Below are positions 35,895 through 44,535 of a stretch of DNA of 64,000 nucleotides, in pieces. The notes below the pieces were generated by a model that was not told where the DNA came from, did not search any database, and saw nothing but the letters and a program-made list of their open reading frames with translations. The translations under genes were made by a program, and so were the position numbers. The stretch is from Sphingomonadales bacterium. Its GTDB lineage: Bacteria; Pseudomonadota; Alphaproteobacteria; Sphingomonadales; Sphingomonadaceae. The DNA lies in the NCBI GenBank assembly GCA_027483465.1, contig JAIXUQ010000061.1, forward strand, positions 45,310 to 109,309. The letters run 5' to 3'. Each line of letters opens with the position of its first letter. The stretch's first letter is position 1.

Positions 35895-36019
35895 TGACAC
35901 GGCAGTGTCAGGGCTGGTGAGGCTCTATAGTGCCGCCATGTCATGAGATTACAGCAGTGTCACATACGTCTTTTCACCCACACGCAGCGGTGCCGCGGGC
36001 GGTGTCACCAATATGTCAC
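35895..36019. promoter_or_regulatory. Cluster of TGTCA(C) boxes upstream of the outer-membrane barrel gene
   Basis: The 212-bp gap between the barrel gene and nudC holds a perfect inverted repeat TGACAC-ggca-GTGTCA (35895-35910), single boxes at 35939 (TGTCAT) and 35958 (TGTCAC), and a direct repeat TGTCAC-caata-TGTCAC (36003-36019) with 11-bp periodicity. An 11-bp direct repeat of TGTCA resembles a Pho box. The binding protein is inferred, not shown. Confidence 0.4.
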
Positions 36020-36027
36020 AGGCGGGT

Positions 36028-36924
36028 TCAGAGGTCGGCCCAGGCCTTCAGCAGTGTGTGCGCGATGGCCAGCGGCGGTGGTGCCAGCCAGTCCCCTTCG
36101 CCGGCCAGGGCGGCGCGCACCTCGGCCTGTGTCACCCAGCGCACCTCTTCCAGTTCCTCGGTGTCCAGCCGCACCTCAAAGCCATGGGCCTCGGCAAAGC
36201 AGGCGATCATCAGGCTGGACGGGAAGGGCCAGGGCTGGCTGGCCAGATAGCGCACGCGCCCGGTGGTGATGCCGGCCTCTTCCCACAATTCGCGGCGCAC
36301 CGCTTCCTCCAGGCTTTCGCCCGGTTCGACAAAGCCGGCCAGGGCCGACAGGAACCGCTTGGGAAAGCGCGGTTGCCGGCCGATCAGGGCATGGCCGTCC
36401 TTGATGGCCAGCATGATCACCACCGGATCAACCCGCGGAAAATGTTCGGCCCCGCAGGCGCCGCAGCTGCGGCTCCAGCCGCCCTTGGCGATGGCCGTGG
36501 GGGCGCCGCACACGGCGCAATGGCCGTGGCGCTGGTGCCAGTCGATCAGGCTGCGCGCCTGGGCCAGGCAGGCGGCATCGGCGGCCGGCAACAGGGCGCC
36601 GGCAGCGCGCGCATCGATCACCCGGCCGCCGAAATCGCGCACCAGTTCATCCGATGGCGCGGCGGCGGCAAAGCGCGGGCCTTCCGCCGCCATGCCCAGA
36701 AACACGCTCAACGCATCATGCGGCAGATCGGACCGATAGGCCCACAGGATGCCCGGCGCATCGCCGGCCCGGATCACCGGATTGAGCCCATCCAGCACCA
36801 GCCAGCGTGCATCGGCCCGGGCCCGCATGGCGATCAGTGCGGCGGGGTCGCGCCTGATCTCGTCCGCCCGGTCCAGCGTGCCGCCGCAATAGCCGGTGGC
36901 CGGCACATCGAAAAACATCGTCAT
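36028..36924 (-). CDS. nudC: NADH pyrophosphatase NudC / NAD-capped RNA hydrolase
   Basis: 298 residues. An N-terminal domain is followed by a zinc ribbon with two CxxC pairs (HCAVCGAPT, SCGACGAEHFPR). The Nudix box GFVEPGESLEEAVRRELWEEAGI follows, then SQPWPFPSSLM, the NADH-specific SQPWPFPxS motif. It cleaves NADH and NAD-capped RNA. Its ATG overlaps the mutY stop (ATGA), making a mutY-nudC unit for oxidised-base repair and nucleotide clean-up. Confidence 0.95.
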   Translation of the reverse strand: MTMFFDVPATGYCGGTLDRADEIRRDPAALIAMRARADARWLVLDGLNPVIRAGDAPGILWAYRSDLPHDALSVFLGMAAEGPRFAAAAPSDELVRDFGGRVIDARAAGALLPAADAACLAQARSLIDWHQRHGHCAVCGAPTAIAKGGWSRSCGACGAEHFPRVDPVVIMLAIKDGHALIGRQPRFPKRFLSALAGFVEPGESLEEAVRRELWEEAGITTGRVRYLASQPWPFPSSLMIACFAEAHGFEVRLDTEELEEVRWVTQAEVRAALAGEGDWLAPPPLAIAHTLLKAWADL

Positions 36925-37976
36925 GCCCCCATTGTCCCGTCATCGCGGCGTTGCGCAAGCGCCAGCTGCACCGCCTTGGCAAAAAGCGTCGGCAGCCCCT
37001 CGCCGGCCTCAGCCACCGCCACCCAGTCGCCGGCCAGTTCGGGCCGCGCCGGCAGCCGCAGCGCCGCCACCTGCAATTCCAGATCGAAATGGGTGAAGCC
37101 GTGGCGCACCACGCCCAGCAGCTGCCAGGGCCCCGGCAACGGCGGCGCCGCCGCACCGCCGCGCCAGTCGCAACTGGGCAGCGCCAGCATGCCGCCCAAC
37201 AGGCCCTTGGCCGGCCGCCGCACCAGCAGCACCGCGCCCGCCGCCTCGATCCACCAGGCCGTGCCCTGCCGGGTGGGCCGTGGCTTCTTCGCCGGCTTCA
37301 CCGGGAAATCCGCCGGCGCGCCGGTCTGCCGCCCGGCGCAGGCGGCGGCGATCGGGCAGGCCAGGCAACGCGGCGCCCGCGCCGTGCACACGCGCCGGGC
37401 CAGATCCATCATGGCCTGGGCCAGATCGCCGGCCTGGCCCGGTGGCAGCACATCGGCCAGTGCGGCACGGATGCGGGTGCGCGCCCCCGGCAGCGGCTCG
37501 GCCAGCGCCAGCAGCCGCGCCACCACCCGCTCCACATTGCCATCGATCACCACCGCATCGCGGCCATGGCCAAAGGCCGCCACCGCCGCCGCCGTATAGT
37601 CGCCAATCCCCGGCAGCGCCCGCAGCGCCGCCGCGTCCGCCGGGAAGCGCCCGCCGTGATCGGCCACCACGGCCCGCGCGCAGGCCAGAAGATTGCGGGC
37701 GCGGGCATAATAGCCCAGGCCCGCCCAGGCCTGCATCAATTCGCCATCATCGGCCGCCGCCAGCGCCGCCACATCCGGCCAGCGCGCGGTGAAGGCGTGG
37801 AAATAGGGGGTCGCCGCCTCAACGGTGGTTTGTTGCAGCATGATTTCCGACAGCCACACGCGATAGGGCCAATCGGGATCAGCGGGCAGCGCCGCGCCGG
37901 GCGGATTGCGCCACGGCAGCACCCGCGCATGGGCGCGATACCAATCGAGCAGCAGTGCAGGCCAGCTATCGTTCAC
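36921..37976 (-). CDS. mutY: Adenine DNA glycosylase
   Basis: 351 residues from a GTG start (VNDSWPALLLDWYRAHARVLPWR), the usual MutY N-terminus; the longer in-frame ATG extension overlaps the divergent gene and has no homology-like content. The helix-hairpin-helix LPGIGDYTAAAVAAFGHGRDAVVIDGNVERV contains the catalytic Asp. The [4Fe-4S] motif Cys-x6-Cys-x2-Cys-x5-Cys (CTARAPRCLACPIAAAC) is intact. The C-terminal Nudix-like domain (PSCDWRGG onward, VRHGFTHFDLEL) recognises 8-oxoG opposite A. Only 25 bp separate it from the divergent DUF721 gene. Confidence 0.94.
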   Translation of the reverse strand: MNDSWPALLLDWYRAHARVLPWRNPPGAALPADPDWPYRVWLSEIMLQQTTVEAATPYFHAFTARWPDVAALAAADDGELMQAWAGLGYYARARNLLACARAVVADHGGRFPADAAALRALPGIGDYTAAAVAAFGHGRDAVVIDGNVERVVARLLALAEPLPGARTRIRAALADVLPPGQAGDLAQAMMDLARRVCTARAPRCLACPIAAACAGRQTGAPADFPVKPAKKPRPTRQGTAWWIEAAGAVLLVRRPAKGLLGGMLALPSCDWRGGAAAPPLPGPWQLLGVVRHGFTHFDLELQVAALRLPARPELAGDWVAVAEAGEGLPTLFAKAVQLALAQRRDDGTMGA

Positions 37977-38001
37977 GGTGCGGCTATGGCATGGAAGCGC
38001 G

Positions 38002-38511
38002 ATGCCGAAAACGCCCCCCACGCCTGCACCGGAACGGCCACGCGGCCGCACCCGGGTGATCGCCGATCTGGTCGGTGATGTCGGCGCGGTCGCCTTCCGC
38101 CGCTTTGGCTTCACCCACAGCGCCCTGATCGAGCGTTGGCCGGAAATCGTCGGGGAAACCTATGCCCGCCATTGCCGGCCGCTGCGCCTGCGCTTTGCCC
38201 GCGGCACCAAGGAAGGCGGCACGCTGGCCATCGCCGCCACCGGTGCGCTGGCGCCGATGCTGCGCCATGTCGAACCGCAACTGATCGAGCGGGCCAACCG
38301 CATCCTGGGCTATGCCGCCGTGGCGCGCATCAGCATCGAGCAGGGGGCCGCCGCCATGGCCGCGCCGCCGCCACCGCCGCCGCTGCCGGGACCGCTGCCC
38401 GAATCGGCCACATCCAGCCTGAAGGCGATCGCCGATCCCGAATTGCGCGCCACACTGCAATCACTGGCCGAAGCGCTGGCCACCAGCAGCGGGCCGCCCA
38501 AGATCCGCTGA
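38002..38511 (+). CDS. DUF721 domain protein
   Basis: 169 residues. A basic Pro-rich N-terminus leads to the DUF721 core: HSALIERWPEIVGETYARHCRPLRLRF, GTLAIAATGALAPMLRHVEPQLIERANRILGYAAVARISI. A Pro tract and a C-terminal helix follow. The family (DciA-related) is linked to replicative helicase loading in bacteria lacking DnaC, but several paralogue types exist and this assignment is only by fold. ATG at 38002 starts 25 bp from the divergent mutY. In-frame upstream ATGs lie within mutY. Confidence 0.82.
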   Translation: MPKTPPTPAPERPRGRTRVIADLVGDVGAVAFRRFGFTHSALIERWPEIVGETYARHCRPLRLRFARGTKEGGTLAIAATGALAPMLRHVEPQLIERANRILGYAAVARISIEQGAAAMAAPPPPPPLPGPLPESATSSLKAIADPELRATLQSLAEALATSSGPPKIR

Positions 38512-38522
38512 GCCGCCGTTGT

Positions 38523-39077
38523 TCAGGCGGCGCGCACCCGGCGCAGCTTTTCCAGCTTCTTCAGCAGCATGTCGCGCTTCAGCCGGCTGAGGTGATCGAT
38601 GAACAGCACGCCGTTCAGATGGTCCATCTCGTGCTGCAGGCAGGTGGCGAGCAGGCCGTCCAGTTCCTCCTCGTGGGCGGCGCCCTGTTCATCCAGCCAC
38701 TTCACCCGGATGCGCGCCGGCCGTTCGACATCGGCATACATTTCCGGCACCGAAAGACAGCCTTCCTGATAAACCGACAGTTCGGGCGATTCCCAGGTGA
38801 TTTCCGGGTTGATGAACACCCGCGGCTCCCGCACCCGCCTGATGTCCTCGGGCCGCGCATCCTCCGGCGTGTCATCGGCTTCGGGCTGGAGATCGATCAC
38901 CAGGATGCGTTCGGGCACGCCCACCTGGATGGCGGCAAGGCCGATGCCCGGCGCGTCATACATCGTCTCGAACATGTCGGCGATCAGCGTGCGGTGGGCA
39001 TCGGTGACGACCTCCACCGGTTTGCTGATCTGCTTCAGGCGCGGATCGGGGGTTTCGATGATCGGAAGAATGGCCAT
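38523..39077 (-). CDS. def: Peptide deformylase
   Basis: 184 residues. All three motifs are intact: [18 protein letters not shown] (Cys metal ligand) and HEMDHLNG (two His ligands and catalytic Glu). [21 protein letters not shown] is the normal N-terminus, which sets the start at 39077. It removes the formyl group from nascent chains. No fmt gene lies beside it, unlike many genomes. A PEDARPED insertion around residues 75-85 is acidic. Confidence 0.95.
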   Translation of the reverse strand: MAILPIIETPDPRLKQISKPVEVVTDAHRTLIADMFETMYDAPGIGLAAIQVGVPERILVIDLQPEADDTPEDARPEDIRRVREPRVFINPEITWESPELSVYQEGCLSVPEMYADVERPARIRVKWLDEQGAAHEEELDGLLATCLQHEMDHLNGVLFIDHLSRLKRDMLLKKLEKLRRVRAA

Positions 39078-39135
39078 GGCCGGGAGGTATGGCGGGCAGG
39101 GGCGGGCGTCAAGGGTGGGGGTGGGGTTGGCGGCC

Positions 39136-39209
39136 GGCGGCAGAGCCGCCGAACCCGCTGTTGCCGGAAGGAAGACAGGAAGGAAACAGGGGCGTGGCAA
39201 AGCCACGCC
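39136..39209. repeat. Two small hairpins in the def-TonB receptor gap
   Basis: GGCGG-cagag-CCGCC (39136-39150) and GGCGTGGC-aaa-GCCACGCC (39191-39209) stand in series before the terminator at 39225. Between them is a purine-rich stretch with repeated GGAAGGAA units. Function unknown; together with the terminator the 240-bp gap holds three consecutive hairpins and no gene. Confidence 0.5.
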
Positions 39210-39224
39210 GTCGGACGACACACG

Positions 39225-39255
39225 AAAAGGGCGGCCTGTTGGGGCCGCCCTTTTT
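39225..39255 (-). terminator. Rho-independent terminator of the TonB receptor at 39318-42044
   Basis: AAAAGGGCGGCC (39225-39236) and GGCCGCCCTTTTT (39243-39255) form a near-perfect stem around a six-base loop. On the minus strand the stem is followed by TTTT, the canonical intrinsic terminator, about 60 bp after the receptor's stop codon. The symmetrical A/T flanks would allow action on both strands. Confidence 0.85.
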
Positions 39256-39317
39256 GGTCGCCGGCCGATCTTGCCGGAGTCGGCAAATAGCTGCGCTATT
39301 TGCGCGCCCGGCTGCGA

Positions 39318-42044
39318 TCAGAACATCGTCCTGACGGTCACGCCATAGGTCCGCGGCTCACCGGGGAAGGCGATGAACAGCCCGTTGGCGTTGGGCGCAA
39401 AGCCGCGCGCCACCTGGCGGAAGGTCGCCCCGCCCTGCAGCGGCGCATCGGCCGAAATCTGGGCATAGTTGGTGTTGAGCAGATTCTGCGCCCACAATTC
39501 CACGCCCCAGATCCGATCCTTGCCATACAGGCCCAGGCGCGCGTTCATCACGCCAAAGCCGGGCTCTTCCTTCTCGAAATCCAGATCGGAACCGGTGTTG
39601 AACTTCGACATGTAGCGGTAATCGAAATAGACCAGCGCCGACAATTTTTCGGTCAGCTGCGGGGTCCAGCTGACATTGGTGGTCACCACGTGCGGCGAGG
39701 CGTTGGACAACAGCTCGCCGGGCAGCTGGAACAGGGTGGGCGCCAGGCTGCTGCCGTTGGTGCCGGTCATCTGCCGGGCATAGCGGCTTTCGGCATAGGT
39801 ATAGCCTAGGCCGATGTTCACATTCTTCACCGGCGTCAGGAAGGCTTCCAGTTCCACGCCCTTGGAGGTGAGGCCCGGCCCGGTGCGATTGGCGGCGCAG
39901 GCCGAATTGCCGGCGGTGAGATCACGGTCACGCCCGCCCAGATCATCCTTGCAGCCGCCGATATTGGCCACCTCGAAATTCACGCCATTGAAGGTGTTGA
40001 GCTGGAAGTTGCTGAACTCCTGATAGAAAAGCGCGGCGTTCAGGCGGAAGCCCTTCAGGTTCAGCTTGGCGCCCAGTTCGAAACTGTCCACATCCTCGGC
40101 ATTGAACACCAGATCGGTGGGGCGCGGATTGGCCGCCACCAGCGCCGAGGTATCAAGGTTGAAGCCGCCCGCCTTGTAGCCGCGCGAGTAGGAGGCATAG
40201 GTGAGCAGTTCGCGGCTGGGCGTGAAGGTGAGGACGGCGGTGCCGGTCACCCGGTCCTCGGTGAAGGTGGCGCCCGGCGCGCTGCGGTTGAAGCCGGGGC
40301 CGGCGGTGCCATTGATCACGCAGGGCAGATTGGCCAGCGACGCCAGCGGCGAGGCGCGCAGCGCGGCGCAGAAGCCGTTGTTGGCATTGAAGCGCGTATC
40401 GAGGAATTTCTGCTCGTTGGTATAGCGCAGGCCCAGGGTCAGGCTCAGCTTGTCGGGCACCAGCTTGATCACATTGTGGGTGAAGAAGGCATAGTTGCGG
40501 CTGCGCTGGCGGAATTCATTGTTCACCACGCCGGTGTTGTTCATCAGGCTCTGGCCGGCCGGCACCGCATAGCCGATCTGGGAGGCGACATTGTAGAAGC
40601 CGCCGCGCGCATCGATCGGCCGGCCGGGGATCAGCCCGCCCTGGCCGGAAAGCGCCGCGATCTGCGCCCCGGTGGCGCCGCCGATGGCGCCGGCCAGCGT
40701 GGCGGCCAGCGGGCGGTTGAAACAGCTGCTGTCGCCGGTGTTGATCAGGCCCAGCTGGCCGGTGGCGCGGGCGAACGTGTCGGCCAGCACGCAATTGGCA
40801 TAGCGCTCATAGTCGTTGCCATATTTCAGATCATCATCGGCGCTGAGGATTTCATCGGCATAATAGGCGCCGACCAGCCAATCCAGCCGATCATCAAAGG
40901 CCGTGCCCTGCAGGCGCAGTTCCTGGGTGAAGGTGCTGAACTTGCGGTCCTGATCGCGGCGGCGCAGGATATCCAGGCTGTTGAAATCGGCATCCTGCCC
41001 GGCCTTGTTCTGGAACTGGCGATAGGCGGTGATCGACGTGAGGTTCACCCCGCCCAGCGCCCAGTTGATCTCGCCCGAAAGGCCCCAGTCGCGTGTGCGC
41101 TGGAAAAAGCCCTCGCCCGGCGTGATCGCCGTGTCACGCACGAAGCGGCTGCCATCGGCGGGCAGCGGGATGGTGCCGCCCAGCCCGCGCACGATGCCCA
41201 GGATGGTGGAGGGGGCCACATTCACATTGCCCTGCGCATCGCGCACCAGATTGTTGGCCGGCAGGAAGGAGGCGCCGCAGCATTCCTCGTCCTTGCTGTT
41301 GTAATCGGCGATGATGCGGATGCTCAGATCCTCGGTCGGCTTGGCCAGCAACTGGCCGCGCAGCAGCCAGCGGTCACGGTCGGCCAGGGTGCGGCCCGAC
41401 ACGACATCGCGCAGGAAGCCATCGCGCTGGTTCCACAGGCCATCGATGCGGAAGGCCAGCTTGTCACCCAGGATCGGCCCGGTCAGGCTGCCCATCAGGC
41501 GCTTGTTGTCGAAATTGCCATAGGTGGCTTCGGCGATGCCGCCAAATTCGAACTTGGGCTGGGCGGTGGTGATGCTGATCAGGCCGGCCGAGGCGTTGCG
41601 GCCAAACAGCGTGCCCTGCGGGCCGCGCAGGATTTCGATGCGCTCAAGCTCGCCCAGATCGGTGAGGCCCACGCCGGTGCGGCTGCGGTAGACGCCATCG
41701 ATGAACACCGCGACCGAGCTTTCGAGGCCGGGGTTTTCGCCCACCGTGCCGATGCCGCGCACCCGCGCCGCGCCGTTGGATTCGTTGGTGGCCGACGAAA
41801 CCAGCAGCGACGGCGCCAGCTGGGCGATCTGGCGGATGTCGTTGCCGCCGGAATTGCGCAGCTGCTCCATCGTCACGGCGGTGACGGCGATCGGGATCTT
41901 TGACAGGCCCTCGGAACGCCGCGTGGCGGTGACGATGATCTCGCCGCTGTCCACCACCTCGTCCTGGGCGGCGGCGGCCTCCTGCGCCAGGGCGGCGACG
42001 GGCAGCAGCAGGGCAGCGGTGGTGGCAAGCAGGAACTGGCGCAT
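39318..42044 (-). CDS. TonB-dependent receptor
   Basis: 908 residues. Signal peptide MRQFLLATTAALLLPVAALA; TonB-box-like region SGEIIVTATRRSEGLSKIPIAV; plug domain (AQLAPSLLVSSATNESNGAARVRGIG, DGVYRSRTGVGLTDLGELERIEILRGPQGTLFGRNASAGLI); then a 22-stranded barrel ending GEPRTYGVTVRTMF. GGGAG six bases upstream fixes the start. The plug type is the large sphingomonad family of uptake receptors for plant, polysaccharide or aromatic compounds, not necessarily iron. It is divergent from an SDR at 42291. The 246-bp gap holds palindromes CAGTGT-c-ACACTG (42178-42190) and TTGCG-tg-CGCAA (42143-42154). Confidence 0.92.
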   Translation of the reverse strand: MRQFLLATTAALLLPVAALAQEAAAAQDEVVDSGEIIVTATRRSEGLSKIPIAVTAVTMEQLRNSGGNDIRQIAQLAPSLLVSSATNESNGAARVRGIGTVGENPGLESSVAVFIDGVYRSRTGVGLTDLGELERIEILRGPQGTLFGRNASAGLISITTAQPKFEFGGIAEATYGNFDNKRLMGSLTGPILGDKLAFRIDGLWNQRDGFLRDVVSGRTLADRDRWLLRGQLLAKPTEDLSIRIIADYNSKDEECCGASFLPANNLVRDAQGNVNVAPSTILGIVRGLGGTIPLPADGSRFVRDTAITPGEGFFQRTRDWGLSGEINWALGGVNLTSITAYRQFQNKAGQDADFNSLDILRRRDQDRKFSTFTQELRLQGTAFDDRLDWLVGAYYADEILSADDDLKYGNDYERYANCVLADTFARATGQLGLINTGDSSCFNRPLAATLAGAIGGATGAQIAALSGQGGLIPGRPIDARGGFYNVASQIGYAVPAGQSLMNNTGVVNNEFRQRSRNYAFFTHNVIKLVPDKLSLTLGLRYTNEQKFLDTRFNANNGFCAALRASPLASLANLPCVINGTAGPGFNRSAPGATFTEDRVTGTAVLTFTPSRELLTYASYSRGYKAGGFNLDTSALVAANPRPTDLVFNAEDVDSFELGAKLNLKGFRLNAALFYQEFSNFQLNTFNGVNFEVANIGGCKDDLGGRDRDLTAGNSACAANRTGPGLTSKGVELEAFLTPVKNVNIGLGYTYAESRYARQMTGTNGSSLAPTLFQLPGELLSNASPHVVTTNVSWTPQLTEKLSALVYFDYRYMSKFNTGSDLDFEKEEPGFGVMNARLGLYGKDRIWGVELWAQNLLNTNYAQISADAPLQGGATFRQVARGFAPNANGLFIAFPGEPRTYGVTVRTMF

Positions 42045-42290
42045 GATGATCTCCCAAAGTGACAATTGGGCCGGTTGCACCCGGCCACGCGTTTCAGGCG
42101 CGGACTGCTAAACCACCGGACCGCAAGGCAAAAGTGCGACAATTGCGTGCGCAAGCAATGATTTTCATTTGTTGCAACAGTGTCACACTGGGGCTGCGGG
42201 CCGCGCTTTTGTGGGGTTGCGCCGGCGGCCGGGGCGGGGCAGCGTTGCGGCCAACAATGATTTGGGCCAAAAAATCTGGGGAGACATGGC

Positions 42291-43064
42291 ATGAACCGGC
42301 TGGCGGGCAAGATCGCGCTGATCACCGGCGCGGCGCAGGGGCTGGGCGAGGCGATGGCCCGGCGCATGGCCGAGGAAGGCGCGCGCCTGGTGCTGACCGA
42401 CATCAACGCGGCCGGGGTGCAGGCGGTGGCGGCCAGCATCGGCCCGGCGGCGGTGGCCTGCCGCCACGATGTGACCAGCCCGGATGACTGGGCGGCGGCG
42501 ATCAGCTTTGCCGAAACCGCCCACGGCGGCTTCAACGTGCTGGTCAACAACGCCGGCATCGCCGCCGGCTCGACGGTGGAGGCCACCGATTTCGAGACAT
42601 GGAAACGCGTCCACAGCATCGATCTGGACAGCGTGTTCCTGGGCTGCAAGCTGAGCCTGCCCACCATGGCGGCCACGGTGCGCGAAACCGGGGTGCGCGG
42701 CAGCATCATCAACATCAGCAGCATCGCCGGCGTGATCGCCGCGCACAATTCGGCCGCCTACAACAGCGCCAAGGCCGCCGTGCGCCACCTCACCAAGAGC
42801 GTGGCGCTGCACTGCGCCAAGCAGCAATATCGCATCACCTGCAACAGCATCCACCCGGTGTTCATCGACACGCCGATCCTGAACGGCATCACCAGCACGC
42901 TGGGCCGGGAGGCGGGGCTGGCCAAGCTGGGCCGGCAGATCCCGCTGGGCGCGGTGGGCGAGCCTGACGACATCGCCTGGGCTGCCGTCTATCTGGCCAG
43001 CGACGAGGCCAAGATGGTCACCGGCCACGGCCTTTATGTGGATGGCGGCATCAGCGCGATGTGA
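42291..43064 (+). CDS. Short-chain dehydrogenase/reductase (classical SDR)
   Basis: 257 residues. GKIALITGAAQGLGEAMAR (GxxxGxG cofactor motif), NVLVNNAGIA (NNAG), INISSIAGVIAAHNSAAYNSAKAAV (catalytic Ser, Tyr-x-x-x-Lys) and NSIHPVFIDTPIL complete a classical catalytic site. GGGAGA supports the start. Relatives are 3-oxoacyl or hydroxysteroid/cyclic-alcohol dehydrogenases. Divergence from a TonB receptor suggests both act on an imported substrate, but that is inference. Confidence 0.9.
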   Translation: MNRLAGKIALITGAAQGLGEAMARRMAEEGARLVLTDINAAGVQAVAASIGPAAVACRHDVTSPDDWAAAISFAETAHGGFNVLVNNAGIAAGSTVEATDFETWKRVHSIDLDSVFLGCKLSLPTMAATVRETGVRGSIINISSIAGVIAAHNSAAYNSAKAAVRHLTKSVALHCAKQQYRITCNSIHPVFIDTPILNGITSTLGREAGLAKLGRQIPLGAVGEPDDIAWAAVYLASDEAKMVTGHGLYVDGGISAM

Positions 43065-43074
43065 GGGCGCGGTT

Positions 43075-43102
43075 TTGCGCCGGCCGGCTTTTGCGCTATG
43101 GG
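43075..43102 (+). promoter_or_regulatory. Putative promoter of rlmN (leaderless geometry)
   Basis: TTGCGC (43075-43080) and TATGGG (43097-43102) are 16 bp apart. The -10 box contains the upstream in-frame ATG (43098), so translation more likely starts at 43110, seven bases after the box. Confidence 0.45.
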
Positions 43103-43109
43103 CCGCGCG

Positions 43110-44444
43110 ATGACCGACATTGCCCCCCCTGTTGCCGGCAGCCCCGCCGGCCTGATGCCGATTCCCGGCCCGTCTGATCCGCTGGTGGTGCCGCGCAAGG
43201 CCGGCGCGCGCGCCGATGGCCGGGTTGATCTGGTGGGGCTTGATCGCCCGGCGATTGCCGCCGCACTGGAAGCCATCGGGCTGCCGGCCAAGACTGCCCG
43301 CATGCGCAGCAGCCAGTTGTGGCACTGGATCTATCACCGCGGCGCCACCGATTTTGCCGCCATGGCCAATATCGCCAAGGATCACCGCGCGCTGTTTGCG
43401 CAGCATTTCGTGGTGGGCCGGCCGGAAGTGGTGACGGCCCAGGCCTCGGCCGATGGCACGCGCAAATGGCTGCTGCGCTTTGCCGATGGCGAGGAAGCCG
43501 AATGCGTGTTCATCCCCGATGCCACGCGCGGCACGCTGTGCGTCTCCAGCCAGGTCGGCTGCACCCTGAATTGCCGGTTCTGCCACACCGGCACCATGAA
43601 GCTGGTGCGCAACCTGACGCCCGGCGAGATCGTGGGCCAGGTGATGCTGGCGCGCGATGCACTGGGCGAATGGCCGGGCGCCACGCCGGTGCCGATCGTG
43701 CGCCCGCTGGCCGATGACGCCGCCGATGATGATGAGGAGGATGTGTGGGTGCCCGGCTCGCACAACCAGGGCAATAATTACACGCCGGAAGGCCGCATGC
43801 TCACCAACATCGTGATGATGGGCATGGGCGAGCCGCTGTACAATTTCGAGCATGTGAAGCAGGCGCTGCACATCGTGATGGACGGCGAGGGGCTGGGCCT
43901 GTCGAAACGGCGCATCACGCTCTCCACCAGCGGGGTGGTGCCGATGATGGCGCGCGCCGGCGCCGAGATCGGGGTCAATCTGGCCGTCTCGCTGCACGCC
44001 GTCACCAAGGAAATCCGCGACGAGATCGTGCCGCTCAACCGCAAATATGGCATCGAGCAGTTGCTGGAGGCCTGCGCCGCCTATCCCGGCGCCAACAACG
44101 CAAGGCGGATCACCTTTGAATATGTGATGCTGGCCGGCAAGAACGACAGCGACGAGGATGCGCGCGAACTGGTGCGGCTGATCCGCAAATATCGGCTGCC
44201 GGCCAAGGTGAACCTGATCCCCTTCAACCCGTGGCCGGGCAGTTTCTATGAATGTTCATCGCCCGAACGCATCCGCGCCTTTGCCGAGATCATCTTCAAG
44301 GCCGGCATTTCGGCGCCGGTGCGCACCCCGCGCGGGCGCGATATCATGGCCGCCTGCGGCCAGCTGAAATCCGCCAGCGAGAAGATCAGCCGCGCCGAAC
44401 TGGACAAGCGCGCCGCCGAAAAGGAACTGGCCTGGACTCTGTAA
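43110..44444 (+). CDS. rlmN: Dual-specificity 23S/tRNA adenine-C2 methyltransferase RlmN
   Basis: 444 residues from 43110 (448 from 43098). The radical-SAM motif is Cys151-xxx-Cys155-xx-Cys158 ([11 protein letters not shown]). [72 protein letters not shown] and the C-terminal catalytic Cys in AACGQLK are family features. It methylates A2503 of 23S rRNA. An insertion of about 40 residues rich in Asp/Glu ([16 protein letters not shown]) separates [13 protein letters not shown] from [13 protein letters not shown]; it also occurs in relatives from this order. Confidence 0.95.
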   Translation: MTDIAPPVAGSPAGLMPIPGPSDPLVVPRKAGARADGRVDLVGLDRPAIAAALEAIGLPAKTARMRSSQLWHWIYHRGATDFAAMANIAKDHRALFAQHFVVGRPEVVTAQASADGTRKWLLRFADGEEAECVFIPDATRGTLCVSSQVGCTLNCRFCHTGTMKLVRNLTPGEIVGQVMLARDALGEWPGATPVPIVRPLADDAADDDEEDVWVPGSHNQGNNYTPEGRMLTNIVMMGMGEPLYNFEHVKQALHIVMDGEGLGLSKRRITLSTSGVVPMMARAGAEIGVNLAVSLHAVTKEIRDEIVPLNRKYGIEQLLEACAAYPGANNARRITFEYVMLAGKNDSDEDARELVRLIRKYRLPAKVNLIPFNPWPGSFYECSSPERIRAFAEIIFKAGISAPVRTPRGRDIMAACGQLKSASEKISRAELDKRAAEKELAWTL

Positions 44445-44535
44445 AGCGGTTTCCGGGCAATCCGAACCAGCGTCATCGCGCGCTGCGCGTCCCCTTCGGG
44501 GCGGGCCGCTGATCCAGATTGCCCGGAAACCGCTT
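44444..44535. repeat. Long inverted repeat between convergent rlmN and OYE gene
   Basis: AAGCGGTTTCCGGGCAATC (44444-44462) is matched by its exact complement at 44517-44535, enclosing 54 bases that contain a further CCCC-ttc-GGGG hairpin. The arms touch both stop codons. It could end both transcripts, or be a dispersed palindromic element. Confidence 0.85.

Noticed and set aside
43650..43790. Acidic insertion of about 40 residues in RlmN as a novel domain
   Set aside because: I recall similar Asp/Glu-rich insertions in RlmN from other Alphaproteobacteria; it is probably a lineage feature.
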